Positions 10,789-18,594 of a stretch of 35,436 bases of DNA are shown piece by piece. The DNA is from Arthrobacter sp. SO3 (GTDB lineage: Bacteria > Actinomycetota > Actinomycetes > Actinomycetales > Micrococcaceae). The stretch spans positions 1-35,436 of the forward strand of contig NZ_MQTS01000241.1 of NCBI RefSeq assembly GCF_020532825.1, written 5' to 3'. A program made the position numbers and the translations under genes. Position 1 is the first letter of the stretch; every line of letters begins with the position of its first letter. The notes beneath the pieces were generated by a model. That model worked only from the letters and a program-made list of their open reading frames with translations, searched no databases and had not been told where the DNA came from.

Positions 10789-12618
10789 TTAACTCGTTCC
10801 GGCCTCCAGCAATTGGGCGCGCAACTCGCGGCGCTCCCGCTGTTTTTCCGGATCGGGGAGCGGCACAGCGGCCAGGAGGCGCTGGGTATAGGGTTCCTGC
10901 GGGTTGCGCAGGATCTGGTCCCGGGTGCCCTGCTCGACGATGCGGCCGCGCTGCATCACGCAGATCCGGTCCGCCAGCACGTCCACGACGGCGAGGTCGT
11001 GGGTGACAAACAGGCAGGCAAACCCGAGTTCCTTCTGCAGGTTCTGGAAAAGGTCAAGCACCTTGGCCTGCACGGACACATCCAGGGCCGAGGTGGGCTC
11101 GTCGGCTACCATCAGTTTCGGCTTCAGCGAGAGCGCCCGCGCGATGCCGACGCGCTGCTTCTGCCCGCCGGAGAGCTCGTGCGGGTAGCGGTTGCGGTAG
11201 TTCCGCGGAAGCTCCACCTGGTCCAGCAGTTCCTCGATCCGCTTCTGCAGCTCGACGCCTTTCGCCACCCCGGCGAGGAACATCGGCTCCCCGATGCTCT
11301 CGCCGATCGGAAGCCTCGGGTTCAGCGACGACGAGGGGTCCTGGAACACCATGCCCACGTGCCGGCGCATCTCGTGAAGCTGCCGGCCGTTCCGCTTGGC
11401 GGCCGAAATGTCCTGGCCGACGACCTTCATGGTGCCGGCCGCGACCGGCAGCAGACCGACGGCGGCACGGCCGATCGTGGTCTTGCCCGAACCTGACTCC
11501 CCCACCAGCCCGACGACCTGTCCCGGATAGATGACCAGGTTGGCGCCCTCCACGGCGCGGAACGCGGGAACGCGGCCCTGTTTGGGGTACTCGATCGCCA
11601 CGTCCGTCAGTTCCAGCACGGGCTCGCCCTGCGGCTTCGCGGCCGCGGCGGCGGCCAGGGCCGCGGCGTTCTCACGTTCGCGCCGGAGGAGCTGGTCCTC
11701 CGGGATCGAGGAGAGCTCGGCCTTGGTGGCGGCGGCGAGGGCGGCGGTCACGTCCACTTCCCCGGCGGAGTCCGCGCCGCCCTGGCCAAGGTGCGGAACG
11801 GCAGCTAGCAGGGCCTTGGTGTACTCATGCTGCGGGTTGTGGAAGATCTCGGCCGCCGTGCCGGTTTCCACGATCACACCACGGCGCATCACGGCAATCC
11901 GGTCGGCCAGGTCAGCCACAACACCCATGTCGTGGGTGATCAGGACGATGGCGCTGTCCAGCTTATTCCGCAGGTTGCGCATGAGGTCCAGGATTTCCGC
12001 CTGGACCGTCACATCCAGGGCGGTGGTGGGTTCGTCGGCGATCAGCAGCTTGGGGTCGCAGGACAGGGACTGGGCGATCATGGCGCGCTGCCGCTGGCCG
12101 CCGGAGAGCTGGTGGGGGTAGGACCGGAAGGCCTTCTCCGGATCCGGCAGCTCCACGAGCTCGAGCATCCGCAGGGCACGCAGCCGGGCCTCGTCCGGAG
12201 AAACCTCGCTGTGCAGCCGGACGGTCTCCACGATCTGGGCGCCCACGGTGTAGACCGGGTTCAGGGCCGTCATGGGCTCCTGGAAGATCACGGCCACTTC
12301 CTTGCCACGGACCGCGCGGATGTTGGCCTCGTTCGTTCCGAGCAGCTCCTGTCCGGCGAGTTTGACACTTCCCGTCACGCGGCTGTTACTGGGCAGCAGC
12401 CCGAGCAGCGCCATCGAGCTGGCACTTTTGCCCGAGCCGGACTCCCCCACGATCGCAAGCACTTCACCGGCGCGCACCTCGTAGTTCAGGCCGATCGCTG
12501 CGGGGACCCATTTCTTGTCCACCCCGAAGTCAACGCTGAGGTTGCGGACTTCGAGTACGGGTTCCCCCCGCTCAGGCGCCGGGGTAACGGCCGGGTCGAG
12601 GGCGATGAAGTCAGTCAT
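10789..12618 (-). CDS. Peptide ABC importer opp2, fused OppD-OppF ATPase
   Basis: This is a 609-residue tandem ABC protein like that of opp1. Domain 1: Walker A GESGSGKS (58-65), signature LSGGQRQ (171-177), Walker B LLIADEP (191-197). A linker of about 50 residues contains an alanine-rich run (317-328). Domain 2: Walker A GESGSGKT (373-380), signature LSGGQKQ (482-488), Walker B LMVADEP (502-508). The ATG at 12618 (MTDFIALDP) is chosen because AAGGAAG lies about 12 nt upstream; an earlier in-frame ATG at 12654 adds an unlikely MHPRPGRKEDPI. It is the ATPase for the opp2 permeases, but it is cut off from them by a gene on the other strand (12698-13327). It therefore needs read-through of that gene or its own promoter within 12619-12697. 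Confidence 0.95.
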   Translation of the reverse strand: MTDFIALDPAVTPAPERGEPVLEVRNLSVDFGVDKKWVPAAIGLNYEVRAGEVLAIVGESGSGKSASSMALLGLLPSNSRVTGSVKLAGQELLGTNEANIRAVRGKEVAVIFQEPMTALNPVYTVGAQIVETVRLHSEVSPDEARLRALRMLELVELPDPEKAFRSYPHQLSGGQRQRAMIAQSLSCDPKLLIADEPTTALDVTVQAEILDLMRNLRNKLDSAIVLITHDMGVVADLADRIAVMRRGVIVETGTAAEIFHNPQHEYTKALLAAVPHLGQGGADSAGEVDVTAALAAATKAELSSIPEDQLLRRERENAAALAAAAAAKPQGEPVLELTDVAIEYPKQGRVPAFRAVEGANLVIYPGQVVGLVGESGSGKTTIGRAAVGLLPVAAGTMKVVGQDISAAKRNGRQLHEMRRHVGMVFQDPSSSLNPRLPIGESIGEPMFLAGVAKGVELQKRIEELLDQVELPRNYRNRYPHELSGGQKQRVGIARALSLKPKLMVADEPTSALDVSVQAKVLDLFQNLQKELGFACLFVTHDLAVVDVLADRICVMQRGRIVEQGTRDQILRNPQEPYTQRLLAAVPLPDPEKQRERRELRAQLLEAGTS

Positions 12619-12697
12619 GATGGGGTCTTCCTTCCGTCCGGGCCGCGGGTGCACCGGGGATTAGTGCTGTGGCTCGGAATACTGAATTATTGGGGGC

Positions 12698-13327
12698 ATG
12701 AGCTCCGCGCCGCACGCCGGTAAAGTTGAAATCTTCCAGGCCCGAACGAACAAATGGTTCGCGTGGCTGTCCTGGGCGGTGGCCGGTGTCGGCATCGTGG
12801 CCATGGCGGTCTCCGCCGGCCCCGGCGCCCTGGCCGGCATCGCTCCGCTGGTGCTGATCGCGTTCCTCGGCTGGCAGCTGTTCTGGCTCCCCGCCGTCGT
12901 GGTGTCTGACGCCGGGATCAGCCTGGAGAACCCGTTCCGCTCCATCACGGTTCCATGGGCGGCTTTGGTGCATGTCGATACGCGTTTCGCCCTGACCCTG
13001 GTCACGGCGGGGAAGAGCTACACGTCGTGGGCCGCCCCGGCGCCCGGGATCTGGGGCGGCCGCAACGCCCGCCCGGAGGACCTCCAGGGGCTTCCGGCCA
13101 CAACCTACGGCCCGGCCCGGTCCGTGCGGCCCGGGGATCTCAGGTCCACGGACTCCGGCCAGGCGGCCCGGCTGGTGCGGGAGCGCTGGGATGAGCTGGC
13201 CGAAAGCGGCCAGCTGGCGGCCGGCGACGCCGCCGTCACCCCGGCGGCGGTCACTTACCGCTGGAGGGCAATGATCGTCGACGTGCTGCTGCTGGCGGCC
13301 AGCTACTGGGCCGTCGCCGGCCAGTAG
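12698..13327 (+). CDS. PH-domain (bPH_6-like) membrane protein
   Basis: The 209-residue protein begins with a short tail and a membrane hairpin (about 21-40 and 44-68). A small PH-like beta domain follows (VVVSDAGISLENPFRSITVPWAALVHVDTRFALTL, written here only as landmarks: AGISLENPF at about 72-80 and VPWAALVHVD at about 85-94). A WxxxWG-type loop and a C-terminal hydrophobic segment (192-207) complete it. This layout matches the bacterial PH domain family found in many actinobacterial membrane proteins (bPH_6); the cellular role is not established. The start has only GGGGG next to it and no spaced ribosome-binding site. The gene lies between OppC and OppDF of opp2 on the opposite strand, 39 bp from the OppC stop and 79 bp from the OppDF start. 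Confidence 0.8.
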   Translation: MSSAPHAGKVEIFQARTNKWFAWLSWAVAGVGIVAMAVSAGPGALAGIAPLVLIAFLGWQLFWLPAVVVSDAGISLENPFRSITVPWAALVHVDTRFALTLVTAGKSYTSWAAPAPGIWGGRNARPEDLQGLPATTYGPARSVRPGDLRSTDSGQAARLVRERWDELAESGQLAAGDAAVTPAAVTYRWRAMIVDVLLLAASYWAVAGQ

Positions 13328-13366
13328 CCGGACGCCCGGCCGCCCGGCTCGAAACCGGACCGTCAT

Positions 13367-14464
13367 CTACTTGCCCTTGAGTTCGTCGAACGCCGTGACC
13401 GGAGCCGGATCCACTTCGATTTCCGCGGCCTTCTTGGCGTTGAACTTCTTCTGGCGCGGGTCGAACGCGTCCCGCAGGCCATCGCCGATGAAGTTGATGC
13501 TCAGGCAGATCAGCACGATGAACAGACCCGGGAACCAGAAGAGCCACGGCCGGGTCGCAAACGCCGCCTGGTTCTGCGAGATGAGCAGCCCCAGCGAGGT
13601 GTCCGGCGCCTTGACGCCGACGCCGAGGTAACTCAGGGCCGTCTCGGTCAGGATGGCGGCCGACATGGTCAGGGTGACGTTGACAATGAGCACGCCGACG
13701 GCATTGGGCAGGATGTGCTTGAAGATGATGCGTGCGTTGCTGGCCCCGGAAATCCTTGCCGCGTCGACGAACTCACGTTCACGCAGCGACAGGAATTCAC
13801 CGCGCATCAGGCGTGCCAGCCCCACCCAGCTGATCAGGCCCAGGAAGATCCCGATGGCGAGGACGCCGTTGTTGCTGGCGAAGGAGGCGAACCAGCTGCC
13901 CGAGTCCCGCCGTCCGGCCAGCTGTGCCATCACCGCCGCCAGCAGCAGGGCGGGGATGATGATGATGACGTCGGTGAGGCGCATCAGGACGGCCTCGGTC
14001 CAGCCGCGGAAGTAGCCGGACAGGGCGCCGACGATGACCCCGATCAGGCCCGCGATGAGGCCGATCACGATCATGATGGTGATCGACTGCTGGGCCCCGC
14101 GCATGGTCATGGCGAAGAGGTCGCGGCCGATCCGGTCCTGGCCGAACGGGTGTTCCCCCCAGGCCGGCGGGAAGATCGAGGCGGTCGGGGCGCCGTCGTG
14201 GATCAGCGGGGAGACGTCCTCATGGCTGTACTTCCACCAGCCGGGGATGCCCGCATAGCCAACGGAGGTGAAGGCCATGATGAAGATGATGGCGAAAACC
14301 ACGAGTCCGATGATCGCGCCGGAGTGGCCGAGGAACCGCTTGCGCACGATCTGGCCCTGGCTGAGGCCTTTGGCCTCAAGAATGGGTTCGATGCCCACCA
14401 CGTCCGGGACGTCCACCCCCGCGCTTTCGGCCATGATTTCGTCCTGCTGGCTTGGCTGGCTCAT
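13367..14464 (-). CDS. Peptide ABC importer opp2, permease OppC/DppC type
   Basis: The protein has 365 residues. Its start overlaps the OppB stop as ATGA (14461-14464), which indicates translational coupling. A long cytoplasmic N-terminus (about 50 residues) leads into the first helix (IIGLVVFAIIFIMAF). The extracytoplasmic loop has the family landmark HPFGQDRIGRDLF. The BPD_transp_1 helices and the EAA loop (REREFVDAARISGASNARII...PNAVGV) follow. The C-terminus after DGLRDAFDPRQKK is extended by about 25 charged residues (AAEIEVDPAPVTAFDELKGK), longer than usual. It pairs with the long OppB to make the opp2 channel. Confidence 0.94.
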   Translation of the reverse strand: MSQPSQQDEIMAESAGVDVPDVVGIEPILEAKGLSQGQIVRKRFLGHSGAIIGLVVFAIIFIMAFTSVGYAGIPGWWKYSHEDVSPLIHDGAPTASIFPPAWGEHPFGQDRIGRDLFAMTMRGAQQSITIMIVIGLIAGLIGVIVGALSGYFRGWTEAVLMRLTDVIIIIPALLLAAVMAQLAGRRDSGSWFASFASNNGVLAIGIFLGLISWVGLARLMRGEFLSLREREFVDAARISGASNARIIFKHILPNAVGVLIVNVTLTMSAAILTETALSYLGVGVKAPDTSLGLLISQNQAAFATRPWLFWFPGLFIVLICLSINFIGDGLRDAFDPRQKKFNAKKAAEIEVDPAPVTAFDELKGK

Positions 14465-16002
14465 GCTTTTACCCTTACCCGTGGATCAAGTGCGGAGTAC
14501 GCGAGGTCCGCAATGAGGTTGAAGACCATGGCCGTAATGGCCACGCAGATGAAGACTCCCATGACGGGGTTCGGGTCGATGTGCTGGATGCCGTCCAGGA
14601 ACAGGAAGCCCATCCCCCGGACGGAGAAGACCGACTCGGTGATGACGGCGCCGCCGATCAGGCCGCCGATGTCGAACGCCACAATGGTGGCGATGGGGAT
14701 CAGCGCATTCCGGAAAGCATGGCGCATAACGACGGTGCGCTCCGAGAGGCCCTTGGCCCGGGCGGTCCGGATGTAGTCCATGTTCATGATTTCCAGCATC
14801 GATGCGCGGGTGAAGCGCGTGTAGCCGGCGAGTGAAATGAGGATCAGTGCCAGGGTCGGGAGAATCAGGTGCGTAAAGGAGTCCAGGCTCAGGATCCAGA
14901 AATCACCCTCGATGTTCGGGGTGCTGGCCCCGATGGTGGCGATGGGGCGTCCGCGGACCCGGCTGTTGTTGAAGTAGCTGGGCCACGCCTGCATGTAGCG
15001 GTCCAGCATGATGAGGAATCCCACCAGGAAGGAGGTCAGGGCCGCCGCACGCATGGACTGGCCGCGGTCGTAGCCGCCCATCAGGAATCCGATGGCCAGG
15101 CCGACCAGCACGGCCGCCACGGCGAGCAGCACCATCATCAGGAACGTGGCCTCGTCGAGCAGCGGCTGGATCAGGAAGTAGACCACCAGTCCGACGCCGA
15201 CGGCGATCAGCGCGGACTGCAGCGCCTTGCGGTTTTTCAGGCCGGCCGAGAGCAGCGTGACGGCGAACGCGATGCCGACGCCCGCGATGGCAATGACGAC
15301 GGGGCCGAGTCCGGGGTTCTTGAACCATTCAGTGGCGGAGAAGTAGATCAGCACGGCGCTCACGAACAGGAACGCCACGCCGCCGGTGAGCAGCCTGCGT
15401 TTCATGGCGCCGCCGGCGGCCACCGCCGTGATGACGCCGGCCACGGCTCCGATTCCCAGCGCGGTGGCCATCGGCACATCGGGGTTCCTGAGGAAGTCAT
15501 TGAAGCCGATCGCGCCGAATTCCTTGAGCAGGACGGCGACCCAGAAGATCGGCAGGGAGAAGAACAGGAACGCCATGAACGTCACGCCGTAGTCCAGCGT
15601 GCTGTACTGGCGCAGGGCGGTGACGATGCCCAGCGTGATGCCGATCAGGATGGCCAGGATGGTGGCGCCGGTGACCAGTGTCAGGGTCTGGATCAGCGCG
15701 TGCCCCAGGGCGTCGGTGATGGGCTGGCCGGCGATGTTCTTGCCGAGATCGCAGGAGTTGGCGAAGGGGATGAGGCATTGCGCCGCACCGCCGAGCCATT
15801 TGAAATACCGCAGCGGGGCGGGAGTGTCCAGCTGCAGGAGTTCGGTCCGCGCGTCGATCAGCTGCTGTTTGTTGGGCGCACTGCTGGCGCGGTATTCCTC
15901 GAGCGGATCCCCCGAGGCCGCTGTCAGGAGATACACCAGGAAGGAAGCGCCGAGAAGGATGAGGGCGGCCGTAATCAGCCGCCGGACTATGTAGGTCACC
16001 AT
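14461..16002 (-). CDS. Peptide ABC importer opp2, unusually long OppB-type permease
   Basis: The N-terminal 175 residues (MVTYIVRRLITAALILLGAS...) and the C-terminal 175 (from about 340, with EAA loop TRASMLEIMNMDYIRTARAK and the end SALDPRVRVKA) are normal OppB/DppB sequence. The whole is 513 residues against the usual 305-340. The excess is a block at about 178-338 with roughly six hydrophobic segments (178-196, 205-221, 232-252, 263-280, 286-309, 318-334). It lies between the SLPIFW helix and the LILPTLALILISLAGY helix. The frame is uninterrupted and codon use looks the same throughout, so this is a genuine domain insertion rather than a frameshift or fusion artefact. C76 and C84 in the first external loop could form a disulfide. 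Start ATG at 16002. Confidence 0.93.
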   Translation of the reverse strand: MVTYIVRRLITAALILLGASFLVYLLTAASGDPLEEYRASSAPNKQQLIDARTELLQLDTPAPLRYFKWLGGAAQCLIPFANSCDLGKNIAGQPITDALGHALIQTLTLVTGATILAILIGITLGIVTALRQYSTLDYGVTFMAFLFFSLPIFWVAVLLKEFGAIGFNDFLRNPDVPMATALGIGAVAGVITAVAAGGAMKRRLLTGGVAFLFVSAVLIYFSATEWFKNPGLGPVVIAIAGVGIAFAVTLLSAGLKNRKALQSALIAVGVGLVVYFLIQPLLDEATFLMMVLLAVAAVLVGLAIGFLMGGYDRGQSMRAAALTSFLVGFLIMLDRYMQAWPSYFNNSRVRGRPIATIGASTPNIEGDFWILSLDSFTHLILPTLALILISLAGYTRFTRASMLEIMNMDYIRTARAKGLSERTVVMRHAFRNALIPIATIVAFDIGGLIGGAVITESVFSVRGMGFLFLDGIQHIDPNPVMGVFICVAITAMVFNLIADLAYSALDPRVRVKA

Positions 16003-16110
16003 TGGAATCGAACCTCGGTATTCGGGCCCAGGGATTGCCCGGACCGGTCGCAGACTCTGGCCTCTCCCGCAGATAGTGCGGCGCGGGCCAAGGCATCGGG
16101 GGTGTCGCCA

Positions 16111-16153
16111 GAAAGGCGTCGGGACCGTTCGTGCCTTGGTCCCGACGCCTTTC
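16111..16153 (-). terminator. Intra-operon hairpin between opp2 binding protein and OppB
   Basis: GAAAGGCGTCGGGACC (16111-16126) and GGTCCCGACGCCTTTC (16138-16153) form a perfect 16-bp stem with an 11-nt loop. It starts 27 nt after the binding-protein stop (16180) and lies about 110 nt before the OppB start. No strong T-run follows on the transcribed strand. Its position is the same as that of the hairpin in opp1, which supports a role in differential expression or mRNA 3'-end protection. Confidence 0.8.
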
Positions 16154-16179
16154 CGGCAAATGCTACGTGCGGTCGTCGG

Positions 16180-17961
16180 CTACTTCTGAGCCCACTCCCA
16201 GAAGTTCCACCAGACACCGGTCTGGTTCGGCATGTACTTCACGCCGGTGATGCGGTCGCTGTACGCGTCCACGCCGACTGCCTGGAAGAGCGGGAGGCCG
16301 TAGGCGGAGTCCCAGATCTTCTTGTCGACCTGGGTGATGAGTTCATTCTGCTTGGTCTTGTCCGTGGTGACAATCAGTTCGTCCATCAGCTTGTCGGCGT
16401 CGGGATCGCTGAACATGTTGAAGTTGGAGTCGTTGCCCGATTTGAAGATCTGCGGGACGCCGGAGACACCGACGCCCGAGTTGATCCAGCCGAAGATGGT
16501 GGCATCGTAGGAGCCGTCGCCGAGGGCCTTGCCCCAGTCGGACTTTCCGAGGCCGCCGTCGACGATCTTGAAGCCGGCCTTGGTGGCGGATTCGCGGATC
16601 AGCGAGTAGGCGTCAACACGGTTGGGGTTGTCCTTGTTGTACATGATGCGGACTTCGGGGGTGGCACCGTTGAGGAGCTTCTTGGCGCCTTCGATGTCAA
16701 CGTCCTGGTAGGCCGAGGATCCGTTGTTCTTGACCGAATCGGCGTATGAGGCCTGGTCCGGCACGAACAGCTGGGAGTCCAGCGGCGCAGCCTTGGGGTC
16801 GAGCTTCTTGACGATCTTATCGACGATGTCCTTGCGCGGAACGGACTTCATGAACGCCTCGCGGACGTTCTTCTCGGCGAAGGGTCCGCTGTAGTTCAGG
16901 TCGATGTGGTCGTAGGAGAGCTGGTTGCCCACCTCGACCGTGACGCCCTGGCTTTCCAGGGTCTTGAGCTGCTCCACCGTGTCCGCGGACGCCTGCGGGG
17001 CGATGATGTCTGCCTCGCCGTTCTTGAGCGCCTGGACCTGGGCAGCGGAATCGCCGATGTAGCGGACGGTGATTTCGTCAAGCTTTGCTTCCGGCCCCCA
17101 GGCGTAGTCCTTGTTCTTGACCATGGTCAGGGACTGGTCCTGGTTGACACCCTTGACGATGTAGGGGCCGTTGGAGAGGTACAGGCTCGGATCCGCCGGC
17201 AGGGTCTTGGTGTCGAAGCCGGTGTTCCACAGCTCGGACATGGCCTGGAGCTGCGCGTTGGCCGGCTTGGGAGCCGCTTTGTCGCCGCGCGGCATGCCCT
17301 TGAGGAGGTCAACGAACGCCTTGGCGTCCGTCAGTCCGGCCTTCTTGGCGAGAACGTGGGCCGGGATGTCGATGCCGGGTCCGCCGAGCGCGATTTCCCA
17401 GTCGGCAAAAGGCTTGGAGTACTTGATCGTCATGGACTTGCCGTCGTCGCTGAGCTCCGGGAAATCCGTCAAGGCGAGACCGGTGGGGTCCCCGGCGTAC
17501 GAGAAGTAGGACGTTCCGGTCTTCGCCTCAGTGTCGGCGTCGTTGTAGTACCCGGAGAAGGCGGCCCACTGCAGCAGGAGGTCGGCAGTGGTGACCGGCG
17601 TGCCGTCTGACCACTTCACACCGTCATTGATGGTGTACTTGACGGTCAGCGGATCGTCCGAGGACTTCTCCATCTTGCCGAACTTCTCGTTGCGAACGAC
17701 GTTGAGCTTGTTGTCGATGTAGAAGAAGCCAGAGTGCGTGGCGTAGCTGATCTTCGAGTTGATGTCCGTGTTGCCGTCGGCCGTGTTGGGGTTGAACGTG
17801 TTGAAGGCGTTCACCTCGACCACGGTTGCCGATCCGCCTGTCTTGCCAGCTGCCGCAGCAGTCGTCGGGGTTGTCCCGCCGCTGTTGCCGGCGCAAGCGC
17901 TGAGGGCGAGAGCAGCTGCTGCTGCCACGCCCACTGCTTTGGAAATACGACCGAATCGCAT
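16180..17961 (-). CDS. Peptide ABC importer opp2, extracytoplasmic binding lipoprotein (SBP family 5)
   Basis: The 593-residue protein begins with a lipoprotein signal peptide whose lipobox is LSAC (C23), followed by a Gly/Thr/Ala-rich spacer and the SBP_bac_5 fold. Landmarks include YTINDGVKWSDGTPVTTADL (typical OppA/DppA strand and helix), FNTFNPNT near the start, FMKSVPRKDIVDKIV in the middle and YGLPLFQAVG near the end. The start ATG 17961 has AAGGAGG 4 nt upstream; the frame is open 21 codons further but that part has no family character. The length is at the upper end for the family. It should bind oligopeptides for the opp2 channel. The leader and the ribosome-binding region closely match opp1. 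Confidence 0.94.
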   Translation of the reverse strand: MRFGRISKAVGVAAAAALALSACAGNSGGTTPTTAAAAGKTGGSATVVEVNAFNTFNPNTADGNTDINSKISYATHSGFFYIDNKLNVVRNEKFGKMEKSSDDPLTVKYTINDGVKWSDGTPVTTADLLLQWAAFSGYYNDADTEAKTGTSYFSYAGDPTGLALTDFPELSDDGKSMTIKYSKPFADWEIALGGPGIDIPAHVLAKKAGLTDAKAFVDLLKGMPRGDKAAPKPANAQLQAMSELWNTGFDTKTLPADPSLYLSNGPYIVKGVNQDQSLTMVKNKDYAWGPEAKLDEITVRYIGDSAAQVQALKNGEADIIAPQASADTVEQLKTLESQGVTVEVGNQLSYDHIDLNYSGPFAEKNVREAFMKSVPRKDIVDKIVKKLDPKAAPLDSQLFVPDQASYADSVKNNGSSAYQDVDIEGAKKLLNGATPEVRIMYNKDNPNRVDAYSLIRESATKAGFKIVDGGLGKSDWGKALGDGSYDATIFGWINSGVGVSGVPQIFKSGNDSNFNMFSDPDADKLMDELIVTTDKTKQNELITQVDKKIWDSAYGLPLFQAVGVDAYSDRITGVKYMPNQTGVWWNFWEWAQK

Positions 17962-18014
17962 TCCGCCTCCTTGTTTCTGTGGTGTGGTTGAGACCGAGGC
18001 CGTAGGCACCGGGC

Positions 18015-18076
18015 AGACGTCCACACTCCCCCAGCGGCAGTGTGGCCCGTCTCACATGGGATGTAGCGTAAACCCC
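18015..18076 (-). promoter_or_regulatory. Candidate promoter and 5'-leader hairpin of opp2
   Basis: On the transcribed strand GGGGTTTACGCTAC (18076-18063) holds a -10-like TACGCT about 103 nt before the binding-protein start, matching the layout of opp1. Just downstream, AGACG (18015-18019) with CGTCT (18048-18052) and CCACACT (18021-18027) with AGTGTGG (18039-18045) form a bulged 12-bp stem that would sit at the very 5' end of the mRNA. Such 5' stems often stabilise transcripts; that role is inferred. No clear -35 is seen. Confidence 0.4.
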
Positions 18077-18215
18077 AAAATCATCGATCGGCCCGGAAAG
18101 TTGACCAGCTGTAAAGTTCGTTACCGAGCTGCAACATTCGACGGATTTTCATCGGCTAAATTCCGCGATGAGTATTGACGTGCCGGTCGCTCCGCGCTAA
18201 TGTCCCGGGGCACAG

Positions 18216-18247
18216 GAAAAGCCCCGATTCTGGAATCGGGGCTTTTC
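18216..18247 (-). terminator. Hairpin terminator of the ychF-end remnant
   Basis: GAAAAGCCCCGATTC (18216-18230) and GAATCGGGGCTTTTC (18233-18247) form a perfect 15-bp inverted repeat, with A-rich and T-rich feet as in intrinsic terminators. It lies about 40 nt after the stop codon of the ychF-like remnant (18286), much as the intact ychF is followed by its own hairpin. Confidence 0.75.
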
Positions 18248-18285
18248 GAGTTAATCTTTAATTACTTGATGAAATCATCATGCCG

Positions 18286-18312
18286 TCACACGTTGAAGCG
18301 GAACTCCACCAC
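18286..18312 (-). pseudogene. Remnant of a second ychF 3' end
   Basis: Reading leftwards, the last eight codons before the TGA at 18286-18288 encode VVEFRFNV, exactly the C-terminus of the intact YchF (19581-20666). The DNA differs at several synonymous positions (for example GTG instead of GTT for the last valine, TGA instead of TAG), so this is a diverged copy, not a recent duplication. Upstream of it the YchF similarity stops at once. A terminator-like hairpin follows, as after the real gene. This looks like the original or a foreign ychF end left behind when the SDR segment was inserted. Confidence 0.65.
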
Positions 18313-18344
18313 GTTCCGTAGCCGTTGTTTCGACCATGGGTTAG

Positions 18345-18530
18345 AACCTGGTGTTCTGGACGAAATCCGGGACGGTGCACCGGCGCTCCGAGGCGGTGTC
18401 CACGGTCGACCTGAACTCTGCTGACAACACGATCTACTCCAGCACTGTGGCTGATGCCCACGCGGCATGCAATGAATGTCTGACGCTTCAGGTCGGTTCC
18501 GAGCTGGTGGCTTCGATGCCCCGGCCGTAA
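18345..18530 (+). pseudogene. Possible remnant of a small Cys/His-domain protein
   Basis: A + strand frame without an ATG runs from just after a stop at 18342 to a TAA at 18528-18530. It reads FWTKSGTVHRRSEAVSTVDL, then NTIYSSTVADAHAACNECL. The order (TKSGxVxH, a Thr-Val/Ile-xx-Ala segment and a final C-x-x-C) recalls the small domain with TKSGxxYHxxxC...EAxxxGxxPCxxC seen at the C-terminus of various bacterial proteins. The expected first cysteine is missing and no start region exists, so it would be a fragment. The resemblance is from memory and weak. Otherwise 18313-18594 holds nothing I recognise. Confidence 0.3.
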
Positions 18531-18594
18531 GCAATGAAGCCACTTCGGAATCCATGAGACGCCTAGCGCTCAGTTGCATCATCTCCAGCCGAGC

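Noticed and set aside
14461-16002. Frameshift or gene fusion as the reason for the long OppB
   Set aside because: The reading frame is continuous, both halves are in the same frame and the insert has a regular membrane-protein pattern.
14869-16749. Long + strand frame opposite opp2 OppB as a 626-residue gene
   Set aside because: The translation is Gln/Asp/Gly-rich low-complexity sequence typical of an antisense frame over membrane-protein codons.
18286-18582. 98-residue minus-strand gene ending VVEFRFNV
   Set aside because: Only the last eight residues match YchF; the rest is Arg/Ser/Pro-rich and unlike any coding sequence nearby, so it is treated as a remnant.
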